Assembly: GCA_025370845.1 (NCBI GenBank)
Contig: JAMXFF010000029.1
Location: 29,130 to 93,129 of the forward strand
DNA: 64,000 bases
Origin: Laspinema palackyanum D2a
Lineage (GTDB): Bacteria; Cyanobacteriota; Cyanobacteriia; Cyanobacteriales; Laspinemataceae
Direction: 5' to 3'
Below the pieces are notes generated by a model that saw only the letters and a list, made by a program, of their open reading frames with translations, ran no database searches and was not told the DNA's origin. Both the position numbers and the translations under genes were made by a program. Shown here piece by piece: positions 17,893 through 26,985 of this stretch (positions are counted from its first letter, which is position 1; each line of letters starts with the position of its first letter).

Positions 17893-18864
17893 TTAAACCG
17901 TGGGAATGCCAAACATTAAGACCCAAATCGGTAGGGTGACTAATAAGCCAACGGAACCGAGTCCTAGGGCAGTTACGGCTAAATCGCGATCGAGATTGTA
18001 GGTTTCTGCTAGGACTAGGGTGGCAAAGGCTGGAGGCATGGCCGTTTGTAAGACTAGAATCAGCAAGGCAGGGCGATCGAGTCCCCAGAAAGAGAGGATG
18101 ATGCCGAGGAACAAGGGCACAATTAGCATTTTAATGACAAGACTGACCGAGGCGGGTTTGAGACTACTCCAAGAGTGTAATTGGCTCAGTCTCATGCCAC
18201 AGAGAATCAGGGACAAGGCGATCGCACTCCAAGCAAACCGCTGTAAACCGTTTTCCAATAGGGAGGGTAGGGGAATATCTCGCACCAATAACCCAAACCC
18301 TAAACTCCACAGGGTGGGATTGTAGACGATCGCATGAATAAACTGTTTGTAACTTTTCGACCCCTCTCCAAATCGAGCGGCTAATATGGCACCCAAGCCA
18401 TAAGCTCCGATTACGGTCCCCAGCAAATCGTAAAATAGCGCCCAGGCAAAATATTGTTCTCCCACTAATGCCAAGGCGACGGGATAGCCAATAAAGCCTG
18501 TATTACCGACCATCGTTGACAGGACAAAACTGCCTTGGGTGGGTTGATGGGACCATAGGGATGATTGTACCTGCTCTAAAGAAGCAGAACCGGAGTTGGT
18601 TTTACTCCGGATCCAGAGCCAGCTTAGTCCCACTCCCAGGAGAATTGCCACCCAGGCGATCGCTGGCGCTAACCAGATTGAACCCGACAAATCCGAACGG
18701 CGCACGAAGGCAATCACCCCGATCGGAACACCAATCCAAAACAGAAATTTGCCGATATAGAGCGGGATTTTCGGAGGCAACAGCCGACCGAGAATAAATC
18801 CCAATAACGCTAATCCCCCAAGTTGGAGGTACAGTTTTAGGAGTTGACTTCCCAGAACGAGCAT
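17893..18864 (-). CDS. AEC-family (auxin efflux carrier-like) permease
   Basis: 323 residues with about ten membrane helices, the usual AEC size. The first helix GGLALLGFILGRLLPPKIP and the central NTGFIGYPVALALVGE block (about 118-133) are family hallmarks. The C-terminal half contains PAFATLVLAETYNLDRDLA, matching the conserved AEC end. Family members export organic acids or related anions; the bacterial substrate is unknown. Start ATG at 18862-18864. Single gene. Confidence 0.85.
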   Translation of the reverse strand: MLVLGSQLLKLYLQLGGLALLGFILGRLLPPKIPLYIGKFLFWIGVPIGVIAFVRRSDLSGSIWLAPAIAWVAILLGVGLSWLWIRSKTNSGSASLEQVQSSLWSHQPTQGSFVLSTMVGNTGFIGYPVALALVGEQYFAWALFYDLLGTVIGAYGLGAILAARFGEGSKSYKQFIHAIVYNPTLWSLGFGLLVRDIPLPSLLENGLQRFAWSAIALSLILCGMRLSQLHSWSSLKPASVSLVIKMLIVPLFLGIILSFWGLDRPALLILVLQTAMPPAFATLVLAETYNLDRDLAVTALGLGSVGLLVTLPIWVLMFGIPTV

Positions 18865-19349
18865 AATAATTTAAGGGAGGATTAGTTTTCATTGAGTTGG
18901 GGGGTTATCCCGAGATTCAAACGAGTTTTTTAACTGCGTCTCAATAGGTAGGATAACGGTGCCGTAGCACGTTCCAATTCAAACGCCGGACCGACGGACT
19001 CTCAACGGTGAAACCAAGAGCCAATCATGCAGCCATTTAGAATTCATCTTGCCATAGAACCAAAGGGGGCGTCCGTAGCACTTGACGCTAAACGGGGGAT
19101 TTTTGTCATGGGTCACTGGTCCTTGGTCACTGGTCCCCTGACAAATGACAAATGACAAACAACAAATGACAAATGACCCTTTGTTGGTCCCGATCTACAA
19201 GGATTCGGTAGAATGCTTTTTTAACCCTGTAGGGGAAAGGGAAGCTCAAACCATGACGGATCCCTCCGTCCACCGATCCATCACCGCTTCCGCAGCCCTT
19301 GAGTATCATAGTTTAGGGAATCCGAGTCAATCTGTTAGGAGTCGAGTCA
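18865..19349. other. Intergenic region with GACAAATGACAAATGAC repeat
   Basis: About 485 bases. The only clear structure is a run of GACAAATGACAAATGACAAA units at 19138-19178, preceded by a doubled GGTCACTGGTC. It is the inverted counterpart of the tract next to hypD. No gene is seen. Confidence 0.5.
19335..19340 (+). promoter_or_regulatory. Ribosome site supporting a TTG start
   Basis: TAGGAG lies nine bases before the TTG at 19350-19352. The next in-frame ATG (19398) has no such site, so this motif decides the start of the M15 peptidase gene. Confidence 0.6.
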
Positions 19350-20174
19350 TTGAATAAGGCAACTGTGTCGGGACAAGCGTCGAAAACCTCGACATTTATG
19401 GGGGAGGACATTCCTCAAGCGGTTAGAGATACCTCCGAGAAAGTCTCTCCGGTTCAGGGGTCCAAATCGGTCAAATGGATTGTAATTGCCGTGATTGCTG
19501 GGACAGTTGCCCTAGTTGCAGGGGTCCTGGTGGCATGGCAGGGGGGAATGCTTGGACTCCTGAATAACTCGGAGGTGGCTCAAACTGAGCAAACTGAAGC
19601 CCCGGACCCTAATGCACCTGCGGACCCAAACCCCACGAAAACAGAGACGTTACTGGGTCACCTCCCCTATCAAGAAGCCCCTCCCGAAGACCTTCAACCC
19701 ATTTCTAGTGATGGCAGAATCCTGATGCGTCAAGCAGCAGCTAGAGCGTTTTTGGACATGAAAGAGGCGGCGCGATCGCAAGGGGTCTCTCTGGTACCGA
19801 TTTCCGGATTTCGCAGCGAGGAAGACCAGAAATATCTGTTTTTTGAGGTGAAAGCGCAACGGGGACAGGTAGCAATGGAACGAGCCGAAGTCAGCGCACC
19901 TCCAGGGTACAGCGAACATCATACCGGCTATGCGGTTGATATTGGCGATGCCAATGTTCCGGCGACGGATTTGAGTCCGAGCTTTGAAAATACCCCCGCC
20001 TTCCAATGGATGAAAGAGAATGCGGCCTATTATAGTTTTGAGATATCCTTTCCCCAAGGAAATTCCCAAGGGGTGAGTTATGAACCCTGGCATTGGAGAT
20101 TTGTTGGCGATCGCCACAGTCTGGAAACCTTTTATAAAGCCCGAACCCAGGAAGTCCAACAGACTCAACCCTAA
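19350..20174 (+). CDS. M15-family D-alanyl-D-alanine carboxypeptidase (VanY-like)
   Basis: 274 residues. An N-terminal cytoplasmic segment is followed by one membrane anchor (about 43-65) and a Pro/Asn-rich linker. The C-terminal peptidase domain has the M15B zinc ligands: H and D in SEHHTGYAVDIGD (about 188-200) and H in EPWHWRFVG (about 247-255). ISGFRSEEDQKYLF carries the conserved Arg of the substrate site. It would trim the terminal D-Ala from peptidoglycan stems in the periplasm. No other van genes are near, so a cell-wall role is likelier than glycopeptide resistance. Confidence 0.87.
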   Translation: MNKATVSGQASKTSTFMGEDIPQAVRDTSEKVSPVQGSKSVKWIVIAVIAGTVALVAGVLVAWQGGMLGLLNNSEVAQTEQTEAPDPNAPADPNPTKTETLLGHLPYQEAPPEDLQPISSDGRILMRQAAARAFLDMKEAARSQGVSLVPISGFRSEEDQKYLFFEVKAQRGQVAMERAEVSAPPGYSEHHTGYAVDIGDANVPATDLSPSFENTPAFQWMKENAAYYSFEISFPQGNSQGVSYEPWHWRFVGDRHSLETFYKARTQEVQQTQP

Positions 20175-20237
20175 CTGAATTGTCTGATGTCTTCATGCTT
20201 TTCAACTGTTGCTCCTCCCCATCTTGACCCCTAAATC

Positions 20238-20930
20238 ATGAGTCAAACCGCGCTTAATCTGGTGGCAATTTCGGTTTTTTTGATGACCCTTTCCGTATTG
20301 CTCGGACCTATCCTAGAACTATCTCCTCTGATTGGTGCGATCGCCACCGCCAGTCTCTTAGGATTTTTCACCCTAGATACCCTCGGTTGGCAAGGCAAAG
20401 GTGCCAACCTAATCGTTGATGTTTTTGCCGGAATGTCCGAAGATCATCGCGGACGGGTTGTGCGTCATGAAGCCGGACATTTTTTAGTCGCCTACTTATT
20501 AGAAATTCCCATCACCGGCTATGCCTTAAATGCCTGGGAAGCCTTCAAACAAGGCCAATCCGCTGGCGGTGGCGTGCAATTTGACGATCAAGAACTCCTC
20601 ACCGAACTCCAACAAGGCAGCCTCTCTGCCCAATTATTTGACCGATACTGCATCGTCTGGATGGCGGGTATTGCTGCTGAAACCTTAGCATACAATCGCG
20701 CCGAAGGCGGTGCAGAAGACAGAACCAAATTAAAAGCAATTTTGGCCCAAAACCGCAAATCTCCCACCGATGCTCAACTCAAGGAACGATGGGCCATTTT
20801 GCAAGCCAAAACCCTGATAGAATCCAATTTAGATGCCTATCAAGCCTTAGTCACCGCAATGGAACAGCGACTGCCGGTGACTGAGTGTTATCAAATTTTA
20901 GGCAATCGGATTCTAATCAAGGCAGAATAA
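20238..20930 (+). CDS. FtsH/M41-like membrane protease domain without AAA domain
   Basis: 230 residues. Two hydrophobic stretches lie at about 8-28 and 30-48. The zinc-binding HEAGH motif is at about 76-80 in VRHEAGHFLVAYLLEIP, with a possible third ligand region around EGGAEDRTKLK. FtsH proteases join such an M41 domain to an AAA ATPase; here the ATPase is absent. The family is annotated in cyanobacteria as ATP-dependent Zn protease-like, although no ATP site is present. It could work as a stand-alone peptidase or with a separate partner. Follows the M15 gene on the same strand after 63 bases. Confidence 0.75.
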   Translation: MSQTALNLVAISVFLMTLSVLLGPILELSPLIGAIATASLLGFFTLDTLGWQGKGANLIVDVFAGMSEDHRGRVVRHEAGHFLVAYLLEIPITGYALNAWEAFKQGQSAGGGVQFDDQELLTELQQGSLSAQLFDRYCIVWMAGIAAETLAYNRAEGGAEDRTKLKAILAQNRKSPTDAQLKERWAILQAKTLIESNLDAYQALVTAMEQRLPVTECYQILGNRILIKAE

Positions 20931-21002
20931 ATGAACCCATTTACCTAGAATTAGTTTTAAGTAAGGACTGAAGTCGTTTTAGTAAATGAGCCACTTAAAA
21001 CA

Positions 21003-21938
21003 ATGTTACAAGAATTCATTACGTTACCCTACTTAAAACTGGCAGATAGACAAAAGTTGCCGGAGTGTTCTGCTATTTACTTTGCGAGTGCTGGTGAGCA
21101 AATTCTCTATGTTGGTTTGGCAACCAATCTCAGAAATCGTTGGCAGAATCATCACCGTTTTCCGCAACTTGAAGCAGTTAATAGACGGTGCGAAGTCAAA
21201 CTTTTTTGGCTGAATTGCGCTCAAAGTCAGCTTAAGGAGCTAGAACGTCAGTATATCGAGTATTACTGTCCAACCTTAAACCAAACAACAGTACCAAAGC
21301 AGCAAATCGTACCCAGCTTTCAGATGCTAACGCAGTTGTTGAAAAAGCTCAATCAAGGGGTGCTTGGGCTGGGGGTATGTCCAGCCGACAACCAACGGCT
21401 AAAAACAGTAATTTTGGGTTATTTGGCTAATTACGGAGAGACACTGCGTGCAACAACGAATCTTCGCAAGAGTTTGCAAGCACTTAATAAAAACCCAAAC
21501 AGTTTATTTAGATGGACGGAGGTGATTCGACGTAAAGATTGTGCCCATTGGCGCGCAAGGTGTAACGGTGTTGAAATTCGGCTCATCCCGTGGCTTGGAG
21601 AACGTATCATGCATCACACTACGATGTATGAAGTCATGAGAGAGAAACGCTTTGCTGGATTGACTTCAATCCCTAGCCTTGAATACGATGCCATGCGGCA
21701 GGACGTAAAGGCAATGTCTTTTACACAAAGACTGGAGTTAGCTCGTAGCTTGGAAATCGGTTGGAAGTTATTTCCATTAGAGTGTGGGTCACAATTCCGT
21801 AGTGTCAGTGGTGTAGAAATCCTGTGTCTTACCGATACACAATTGGAAACCTTGTCACCACAGCACTTGTACTTAAAAGAGATGTATCCTGGAATACTTG
21901 CCATCAATGATGATCCAGTACCAAAGTTGTTGTTTTAG
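21003..21938 (+). CDS. GIY-YIG nuclease-fold protein
   Basis: 311 residues. The N-terminal 90 residues form a GIY-YIG module with degenerate motif letters: AIYF and LYVG stand for GIY and YIG, the catalytic-type Arg is in ATNLRNRWQNH, and the Glu in LKELERQYIEYYCP. The remaining 220 residues have no domain I recognise and contain the conserved-looking HWRARCNGVEIRLIPW. No signal or membrane segment. The gene looks more AT-rich than its neighbours and lies in a region with few other genes, suggesting possible acquisition. It could be a repair, restriction or homing-type nuclease. Confidence 0.7.
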   Translation: MLQEFITLPYLKLADRQKLPECSAIYFASAGEQILYVGLATNLRNRWQNHHRFPQLEAVNRRCEVKLFWLNCAQSQLKELERQYIEYYCPTLNQTTVPKQQIVPSFQMLTQLLKKLNQGVLGLGVCPADNQRLKTVILGYLANYGETLRATTNLRKSLQALNKNPNSLFRWTEVIRRKDCAHWRARCNGVEIRLIPWLGERIMHHTTMYEVMREKRFAGLTSIPSLEYDAMRQDVKAMSFTQRLELARSLEIGWKLFPLECGSQFRSVSGVEILCLTDTQLETLSPQHLYLKEMYPGILAINDDPVPKLLF

Positions 21939-22311
21939 TCTACAGATTTTCTCAATTAAATGATGTACAGTCACCGCAAGGAGTAAACCAATGGTTGAGA
22001 TTTTAGACAGAGACTTTACTAAATGCTTGTGCAATAGCTTGGCCTAAAGCTTGATAAGTTCTGCCTCCTAGAGAGCGAAGATCTGTCACTGTAGGCAAAA
22101 GAAAATAAGAAATACACCTCAGTAAAGATAGGGAAAAGAGCTAAACAAACACAATTTATAAAAAAAGTTATTCGCTCTAATCCCCAATATAACTGAGTAA
22201 TGGGAAAGACTTTTAACCAAGAGAAAAACAATTGATAGGTCCTATCTCCATTAAATAAACAACTGAAGACCTAACGGTGAATAAAATTCTAAATCCCTCC
22301 AAAATTTATCC
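21939..22311. other. AT-rich intergenic region with a possible gene remnant
   Basis: About 370 bases with no full gene. On the minus strand a frame ending at about 22003 reads TDLRSLGGRTYQALGQAIAQ before a stop. It looks protein-like but is too short to identify. It may be the tail of a lost gene. Confidence 0.3.
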
Positions 22312-24201
22312 TTATTCCTCCTCTGGTTCCTCTTCCGCATCAGAGTCTAATTCTTCTTCTTCCAGGTTTGCTTCCTCTTCATCAGAGTCTGACTCTTCCC
22401 CTTCCGGGTTCACTTCCTCCTCATCCGACTCTAACTCTTCCTCTTCAGCTTCTTCAATTTCAACCTCCTCCAATTCTATATCTAGCTTGACTAAATCTTC
22501 CTCCGAGAGTTCTTCTCTGAGCAATTCTGCCACACGCTGACGTATTTCTTGATGTTTTTCTACCCCTTCATAGGCGAAGCGATTATAACCTCCCCGCTCA
22601 ATTAGGGTTTCGAGATCACTAATTCGTTCTTTTGTGGGGGGGTGAGAAGACATGAATTTCCAAAAGGAACTGCCTTCCCCATATTGTTCTTTCAGTTTCA
22701 CCATGAGATTTCGCAATCCATCGGCAGAATAACCGGCAGAGGTGAGTAATCTTGTTCCGAGTACATCCGCTTGTTGTTCCATATCCCGGCTGTAATCGAG
22801 CACTAGGAGGTTGGCTAATGTGCCTCCGAAGGGGACATACCTTGCCATGTTGCTGATTAAATTACCATGAGTGACCATTTGAAAGCCGTGAGAGAGGACT
22901 GCATGAGCGAGTTCGTGGGTGATTAATCCGGCTAATTCGGCTTCGGTGTCACTGTGGAGAATGGCCCCGGCATTGACGAAGATTTTACCCCCGGGAAGTG
23001 CAAAGGCGTTGAGATTTTTATCTTTAATGACATAAAATTCATACTCAAAATCATCCCGTCCCGAGAGTTTAGAGAGTCTTTCTCCGAGTTCTTGAACGTA
23101 GGTGACAATTTGTTCATCTTCAACCATTTCTAACTGTTCAATGGCTTGATTGGCGATACTTCTGCCGATCGCCGATTCTCCTCGGGCTAACATAACTAAG
23201 GTTTCCACCGCAGACAATGCACCGAGGGGATTTCCCGTTAAGGCAACACCGATCGCCCCGGTTACAACATTCCCGATCGCATTTCCCGCAATCACTTTCC
23301 GAATGTATCCGCGAAATTTACCGAAGTTATCTTCGGCTAAAGTGGCAAATTCTTCAGCATCAGGATGATCGGGGTTGAGTAGAGCAAATTGACGGGCGGC
23401 GATCGAGGCTTCTAGCCATTGTTCTGTTGCAGCAAGGGCTTCAATTTTTACCCGCAACAATTCCGGACTATTGGGATAAAAAGTAGTGGCTCTTTCTAAG
23501 ACTTCGACAGATTTTTGCGGTTCTGCGTAAGTCGTGTAAGCTTCGGCGAGTAATAAATGTCCCGGTAGAAATTCCGGTGAAGCTTCTACGAGGAATTCTA
23601 GGGGAACAAAGATGCGAGATTCTAGTTGACTTTCCCATCCCGCTTGTGCTTCGCGCCAGTACACCCGCGAGGCGGGGGAGAGTTGTTCAGGATCCGTCAG
23701 GGGTTCGGGGAGGGTAGAAATTGCCGCTTGCTGCCGATTGCTGGAAAATGGCGGTTTCACCTCCTGATAAATCGCCTCTGCTGCCGCAATGTCTCCGGCG
23801 ACAAACAGGCGATCGGCTTCTGCCAATCGTTCCAAATGGCGGCGTCTTTCCGCTTGTTTTGCCGCTTCTTCTGGATCTAGCGTGTATTCTCCTTCCGATG
23901 TCTCCTCTACCTCGTCTGAAGTTTCGGTATTGGGAGATTCCGGGTCCTCTTCCTCCTGTGGCAACTCCTCTGCCTCGTCTGAAGTTTCGGCATTGGGAGA
24001 TTCCGGGTCCTCTTCCTCCTGTGGCAACTCCTCCGATGGGGTTTCGGGGGTCGGTTCGCTGGTGGGTAAGGTGGATCGGGTTTCGGTGTTCGCTTGCGCT
24101 AATCGGGAAGGGGATGGAAGGGGTAATTCCGCAAGTGCAGGTGTTGCAATGGGGAGTACCAAGCTAAGGGTAACGAGCCAGGAATTCCAGAGGAGTTTCA
24201 T
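22312..24201 (-). CDS. Secreted M48-family metalloprotease with TPR-like region and acidic tails
   Basis: 629 residues. A signal peptide (MKLLWNSWLVTLSLVLPIATP, cut after ALA near residue 24) precedes a Glu/Pro/Ser-rich stretch with two 21-residue repeats. A helical TPR-like region follows (about 110-290). The M48 domain contains HELAH (about 428-432) for zinc and catalysis, and RDMEQQADVLG with the third ligand. The last 50 residues are almost all Glu, Asp and Ser. The layout of peptidase plus TPR resembles BepA-type periplasmic quality-control proteases, although the TPR part is N-terminal here. Single gene. Confidence 0.85.
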   Translation of the reverse strand: MKLLWNSWLVTLSLVLPIATPALAELPLPSPSRLAQANTETRSTLPTSEPTPETPSEELPQEEEDPESPNAETSDEAEELPQEEEDPESPNTETSDEVEETSEGEYTLDPEEAAKQAERRRHLERLAEADRLFVAGDIAAAEAIYQEVKPPFSSNRQQAAISTLPEPLTDPEQLSPASRVYWREAQAGWESQLESRIFVPLEFLVEASPEFLPGHLLLAEAYTTYAEPQKSVEVLERATTFYPNSPELLRVKIEALAATEQWLEASIAARQFALLNPDHPDAEEFATLAEDNFGKFRGYIRKVIAGNAIGNVVTGAIGVALTGNPLGALSAVETLVMLARGESAIGRSIANQAIEQLEMVEDEQIVTYVQELGERLSKLSGRDDFEYEFYVIKDKNLNAFALPGGKIFVNAGAILHSDTEAELAGLITHELAHAVLSHGFQMVTHGNLISNMARYVPFGGTLANLLVLDYSRDMEQQADVLGTRLLTSAGYSADGLRNLMVKLKEQYGEGSSFWKFMSSHPPTKERISDLETLIERGGYNRFAYEGVEKHQEIRQRVAELLREELSEEDLVKLDIELEEVEIEEAEEEELESDEEEVNPEGEESDSDEEEANLEEEELDSDAEEEPEEE

Positions 24202-24648
24202 CTTAGCAACCTAGGGTGAATTTTGAGGCAAGACTGTTGGAGGAGGGGACGAGTTTCGGTGCGATACTGCTCCCTATTGTAGAGAGAAATTTCGGGAACG
24301 GCAAAAAGGGTGATAATTTTATTTTAAGTTGCCTTAATTGCAGGGGGATATCCCTGGGGGGAAAAAGCGGATTAACTGCTCAGGATTGAGTGAAATTAGA
24401 GGGTATTAGTTGATACAAAAACAGGTGTTAAAAGTCTATTTAAAACCTTTTATTTCCCTCCGCTATCGTTTAATTCTTGTAGTTGCACCCGGATTAGATA
24501 TGGTTTGGGCCTTTGTTTAATAAAATTCCCTCGCCTAAAATAGAGAGGGAATTGTTGTCAAAATGCCGAATATTTGTTGTGAAGTAGTTCAGGGAGACTA
24601 GAGAAGCACAGCCAATGGGTGCGCCTTCTATCTAAGTAAACCGGGGTT
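24202..24648. other. Intergenic region, nothing recognised
   Basis: About 450 AT-rich bases between two same-strand genes. I find no coding frame, RNA gene or known repeat. Confidence 0.5.
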
Positions 24649-25521
24649 TTACACCGCAGCTAGAACGGATTCACAGACATCTAAAACTAATCCTTCGCGA
24701 GCGAGAACTGAGTTAGGAAATGCTTCTTTAACTTCCCCATCCAATTTATCGAGAAATGCATCATTGTGACTGGGGTCATGGTGGAAAATGACCAGTTTTT
24801 TCACCCCAGCGGCTTTAGCCACTTTGACGGCTTCCTGCCAGGTGGAATGTCCCCAGCCATGTTTGGGGGATTTGGGGTTATTATATTCATCATCACTGTA
24901 CATGGCATCGTAAATCAACAAGTCCGCATTGCGTGCCATGTGCAGAACGGTTTCATCCATGCGATCGGGAAAATGTTCGGTATCGGTACAGTAAAAGACG
25001 GTATGACCTTTATAGGTGACGCGATAACCCATTGCACTATTGGGATGATTTAAGGGTCCGGTTTCAAAGTAGATATCATCCACATGAAACGGTTCACCAC
25101 AGACCATTTGTGAAAATTTCAAATTCGCCTGCATTCCTTCTAGGGGAACGGGGGAATTGGGGTGGAGAATTCTTTCGACAAAATGCTGTTCCATAGATAC
25201 GGCATCTAGGGGAACTGAGCCATGAATATGTAGACTATTGCCGCGAATAAAGGCGGGGGTAAAAAAGGGAAAGCCCTGGATGTGATCCCAGTGGTAGTGG
25301 GTGAAAAACATATAGGCTTCTATAGGCATTTCTTTTTGCAAGGTTTGTCCTAAAACCTGCAATCCTGTACCCGCATCAAAAATCAGGCGTTTGCCACCAA
25401 TTCGCATTTCCACACAGGAGGTATTACCGCCATAGCGAACAGTGTCCTTTCCGGGGGTCGGAATACTGCCTCGAACGCCCCAGAATTGGACAACAAACTC
25501 AGAGGAAGGGTTCGTTTCCAT
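24649..25521 (-). CDS. MBL-fold metallohydrolase
   Basis: 290 residues. The metal-binding motif is THYHWDH (about 83-89), preceded by the conserved N-terminal FWGVRGSIPTPG and GGNTSCVE. Downstream ligand regions are CTDTEH and the late His in VIFHHDPSH. The GSIPTPG start is typical of a broad family of RNase Z/PhnP-like hydrolases, often cyclic-nucleotide phosphodiesterases; the substrate is not known. I start at ATG 25521 (METNPSSE); another in-frame start ten codons upstream is possible. Precedes nothing in an operon; aroC lies about 130 bases upstream on the same strand. Confidence 0.85.
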   Translation of the reverse strand: METNPSSEFVVQFWGVRGSIPTPGKDTVRYGGNTSCVEMRIGGKRLIFDAGTGLQVLGQTLQKEMPIEAYMFFTHYHWDHIQGFPFFTPAFIRGNSLHIHGSVPLDAVSMEQHFVERILHPNSPVPLEGMQANLKFSQMVCGEPFHVDDIYFETGPLNHPNSAMGYRVTYKGHTVFYCTDTEHFPDRMDETVLHMARNADLLIYDAMYSDDEYNNPKSPKHGWGHSTWQEAVKVAKAAGVKKLVIFHHDPSHNDAFLDKLDGEVKEAFPNSVLAREGLVLDVCESVLAAV

Positions 25522-25651
25522 ACAGGCTCTTACGGTTGTGTATTTGAACAAGTGGAACTAGCTTAACTGTGTCAACGATGGGACCGGGGAAAGGGATGAC
25601 GATCGCCCGATGCCTCGATGTCTCAATCTAACCCGTTAAAGAGGGTAAATA

Positions 25652-26764
25652 TTACCCTGCTTGACCCGGTTTTGGTCTGAATGTGCCGGTTTGACCCTGA
25701 TGGCGTAAAAGATGATCGCAAAGCACTAAAGCCATCATTGCTTCTACCATTGGCACGGCTCTGGGTAGCACACAGGGGTCATGCCGTCCTTTAGCTGCTA
25801 AGATGGTTTCTTCGCCTAAGCTGTTTACGGTGCGCTGTTCTTTGCGAATTGTAGCAGTTGGTTTAAAGGCAACTCGAATAATAATATTTTCTCCGTTGGA
25901 AATTCCCCCTTGAATTCCGCCAGAACGATTGGTGCGGGTGCGAATCTCGCCCTGCTCATCGGTATAAAATTCGTCATTATGTTCACTACCTGTCATCAGG
26001 GTCCCTGCAAATCCGGACCCGATTTCAAATCCTTTACTCGCAGGCAGAGACATCACCCCTTTGGCGAGATCGGCTTCGAGTTTGTCAAATACGGGCATTC
26101 CCAACCCTTTGGGAACGTGACGCGCTACGCATTCGACGACGCCGCCGGTAGAATCTCCTTCCCTGCCAATGCGCTCAATCAGCTCAATCATGCGATCAGC
26201 ACATTCGGAATCAGGACAGCGGACGATGTTGCTCTCCACTTGGTCTAGGGTGACTTGGGTGGGGTCGATGACGCCTTCTAAGTCTTTGATGCGCTTGACA
26301 TAGCCGATGATTTCGACTCCGGCGACTTGGTGGAGGATTTTCTTGGCGATCGCACCTGCCGCGACTCTACCAATGGTTTCCCGCGCTGACGATCGCCCTC
26401 CCCCTTGCCAGTTGCGGATCCCATATTTGGCATCATAGGTGGCATCAGCATGAGAGGGACGGTAGGTATCCGTCATTTCGTTATAATCCTGGGACCGGAC
26501 ATCCTTGTTTCGCACCAAGATACTAATCGGTGTGCCTAGGGTTTTCCCCTCAAACACCCCAGAGACGATTTCGCAGGTGTCTAATTCTTTGCGCGGTGTG
26601 GTAATTTTACTCTGTCCCGGTCTGCGCCGGTCTAGTTCAACTTGAATTTCTGCTTCGCTAATATCGAGTTGGGGTGGGCATCCATCAATAACGACCCCTA
26701 CACCCCCACCGTGGGATTCTCCAAAGGTGGTGACTCGAAACAGATGCCCGAAAGTGTTTCCCAT
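25652..26764 (-). CDS. aroC: Chorismate synthase
   Basis: Last step of the shikimate pathway: EPSP to chorismate, using reduced FMN. The 370-residue protein has all three family signatures: [14 protein letters not shown] near residue 16, the middle [18 protein letters not shown] (about 120-137), and the [13 protein letters not shown] block followed by [15 protein letters not shown] near the end. Length is standard. Start ATG at 26762-26764. Its product feeds the trpE gene in this window as well as other aromatic branches. Monocistronic. Confidence 0.97.
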   Translation of the reverse strand: MGNTFGHLFRVTTFGESHGGGVGVVIDGCPPQLDISEAEIQVELDRRRPGQSKITTPRKELDTCEIVSGVFEGKTLGTPISILVRNKDVRSQDYNEMTDTYRPSHADATYDAKYGIRNWQGGGRSSARETIGRVAAGAIAKKILHQVAGVEIIGYVKRIKDLEGVIDPTQVTLDQVESNIVRCPDSECADRMIELIERIGREGDSTGGVVECVARHVPKGLGMPVFDKLEADLAKGVMSLPASKGFEIGSGFAGTLMTGSEHNDEFYTDEQGEIRTRTNRSGGIQGGISNGENIIIRVAFKPTATIRKEQRTVNSLGEETILAAKGRHDPCVLPRAVPMVEAMMALVLCDHLLRHQGQTGTFRPKPGQAG

Positions 26765-26985
26765 GATTGATGCTCAAACAGCGTTAGAACTTGTATTTTA
26801 TCCGAAACTGCACCGTTTCGTCAGCGTTAGTCTCCCGCTTCTGTGAATTAGGGACGGGAAATTGGCTTGAGTTGAGGTGAATTCCCGCCAATCCACGGTT
26901 TTTCAGTCCTACGAGTACCGGATGGGGTCTGACTAAAGCAATCGGGGCAATGAGTTCCCACCGTTGCGAACTCAAACAGCCGGTT

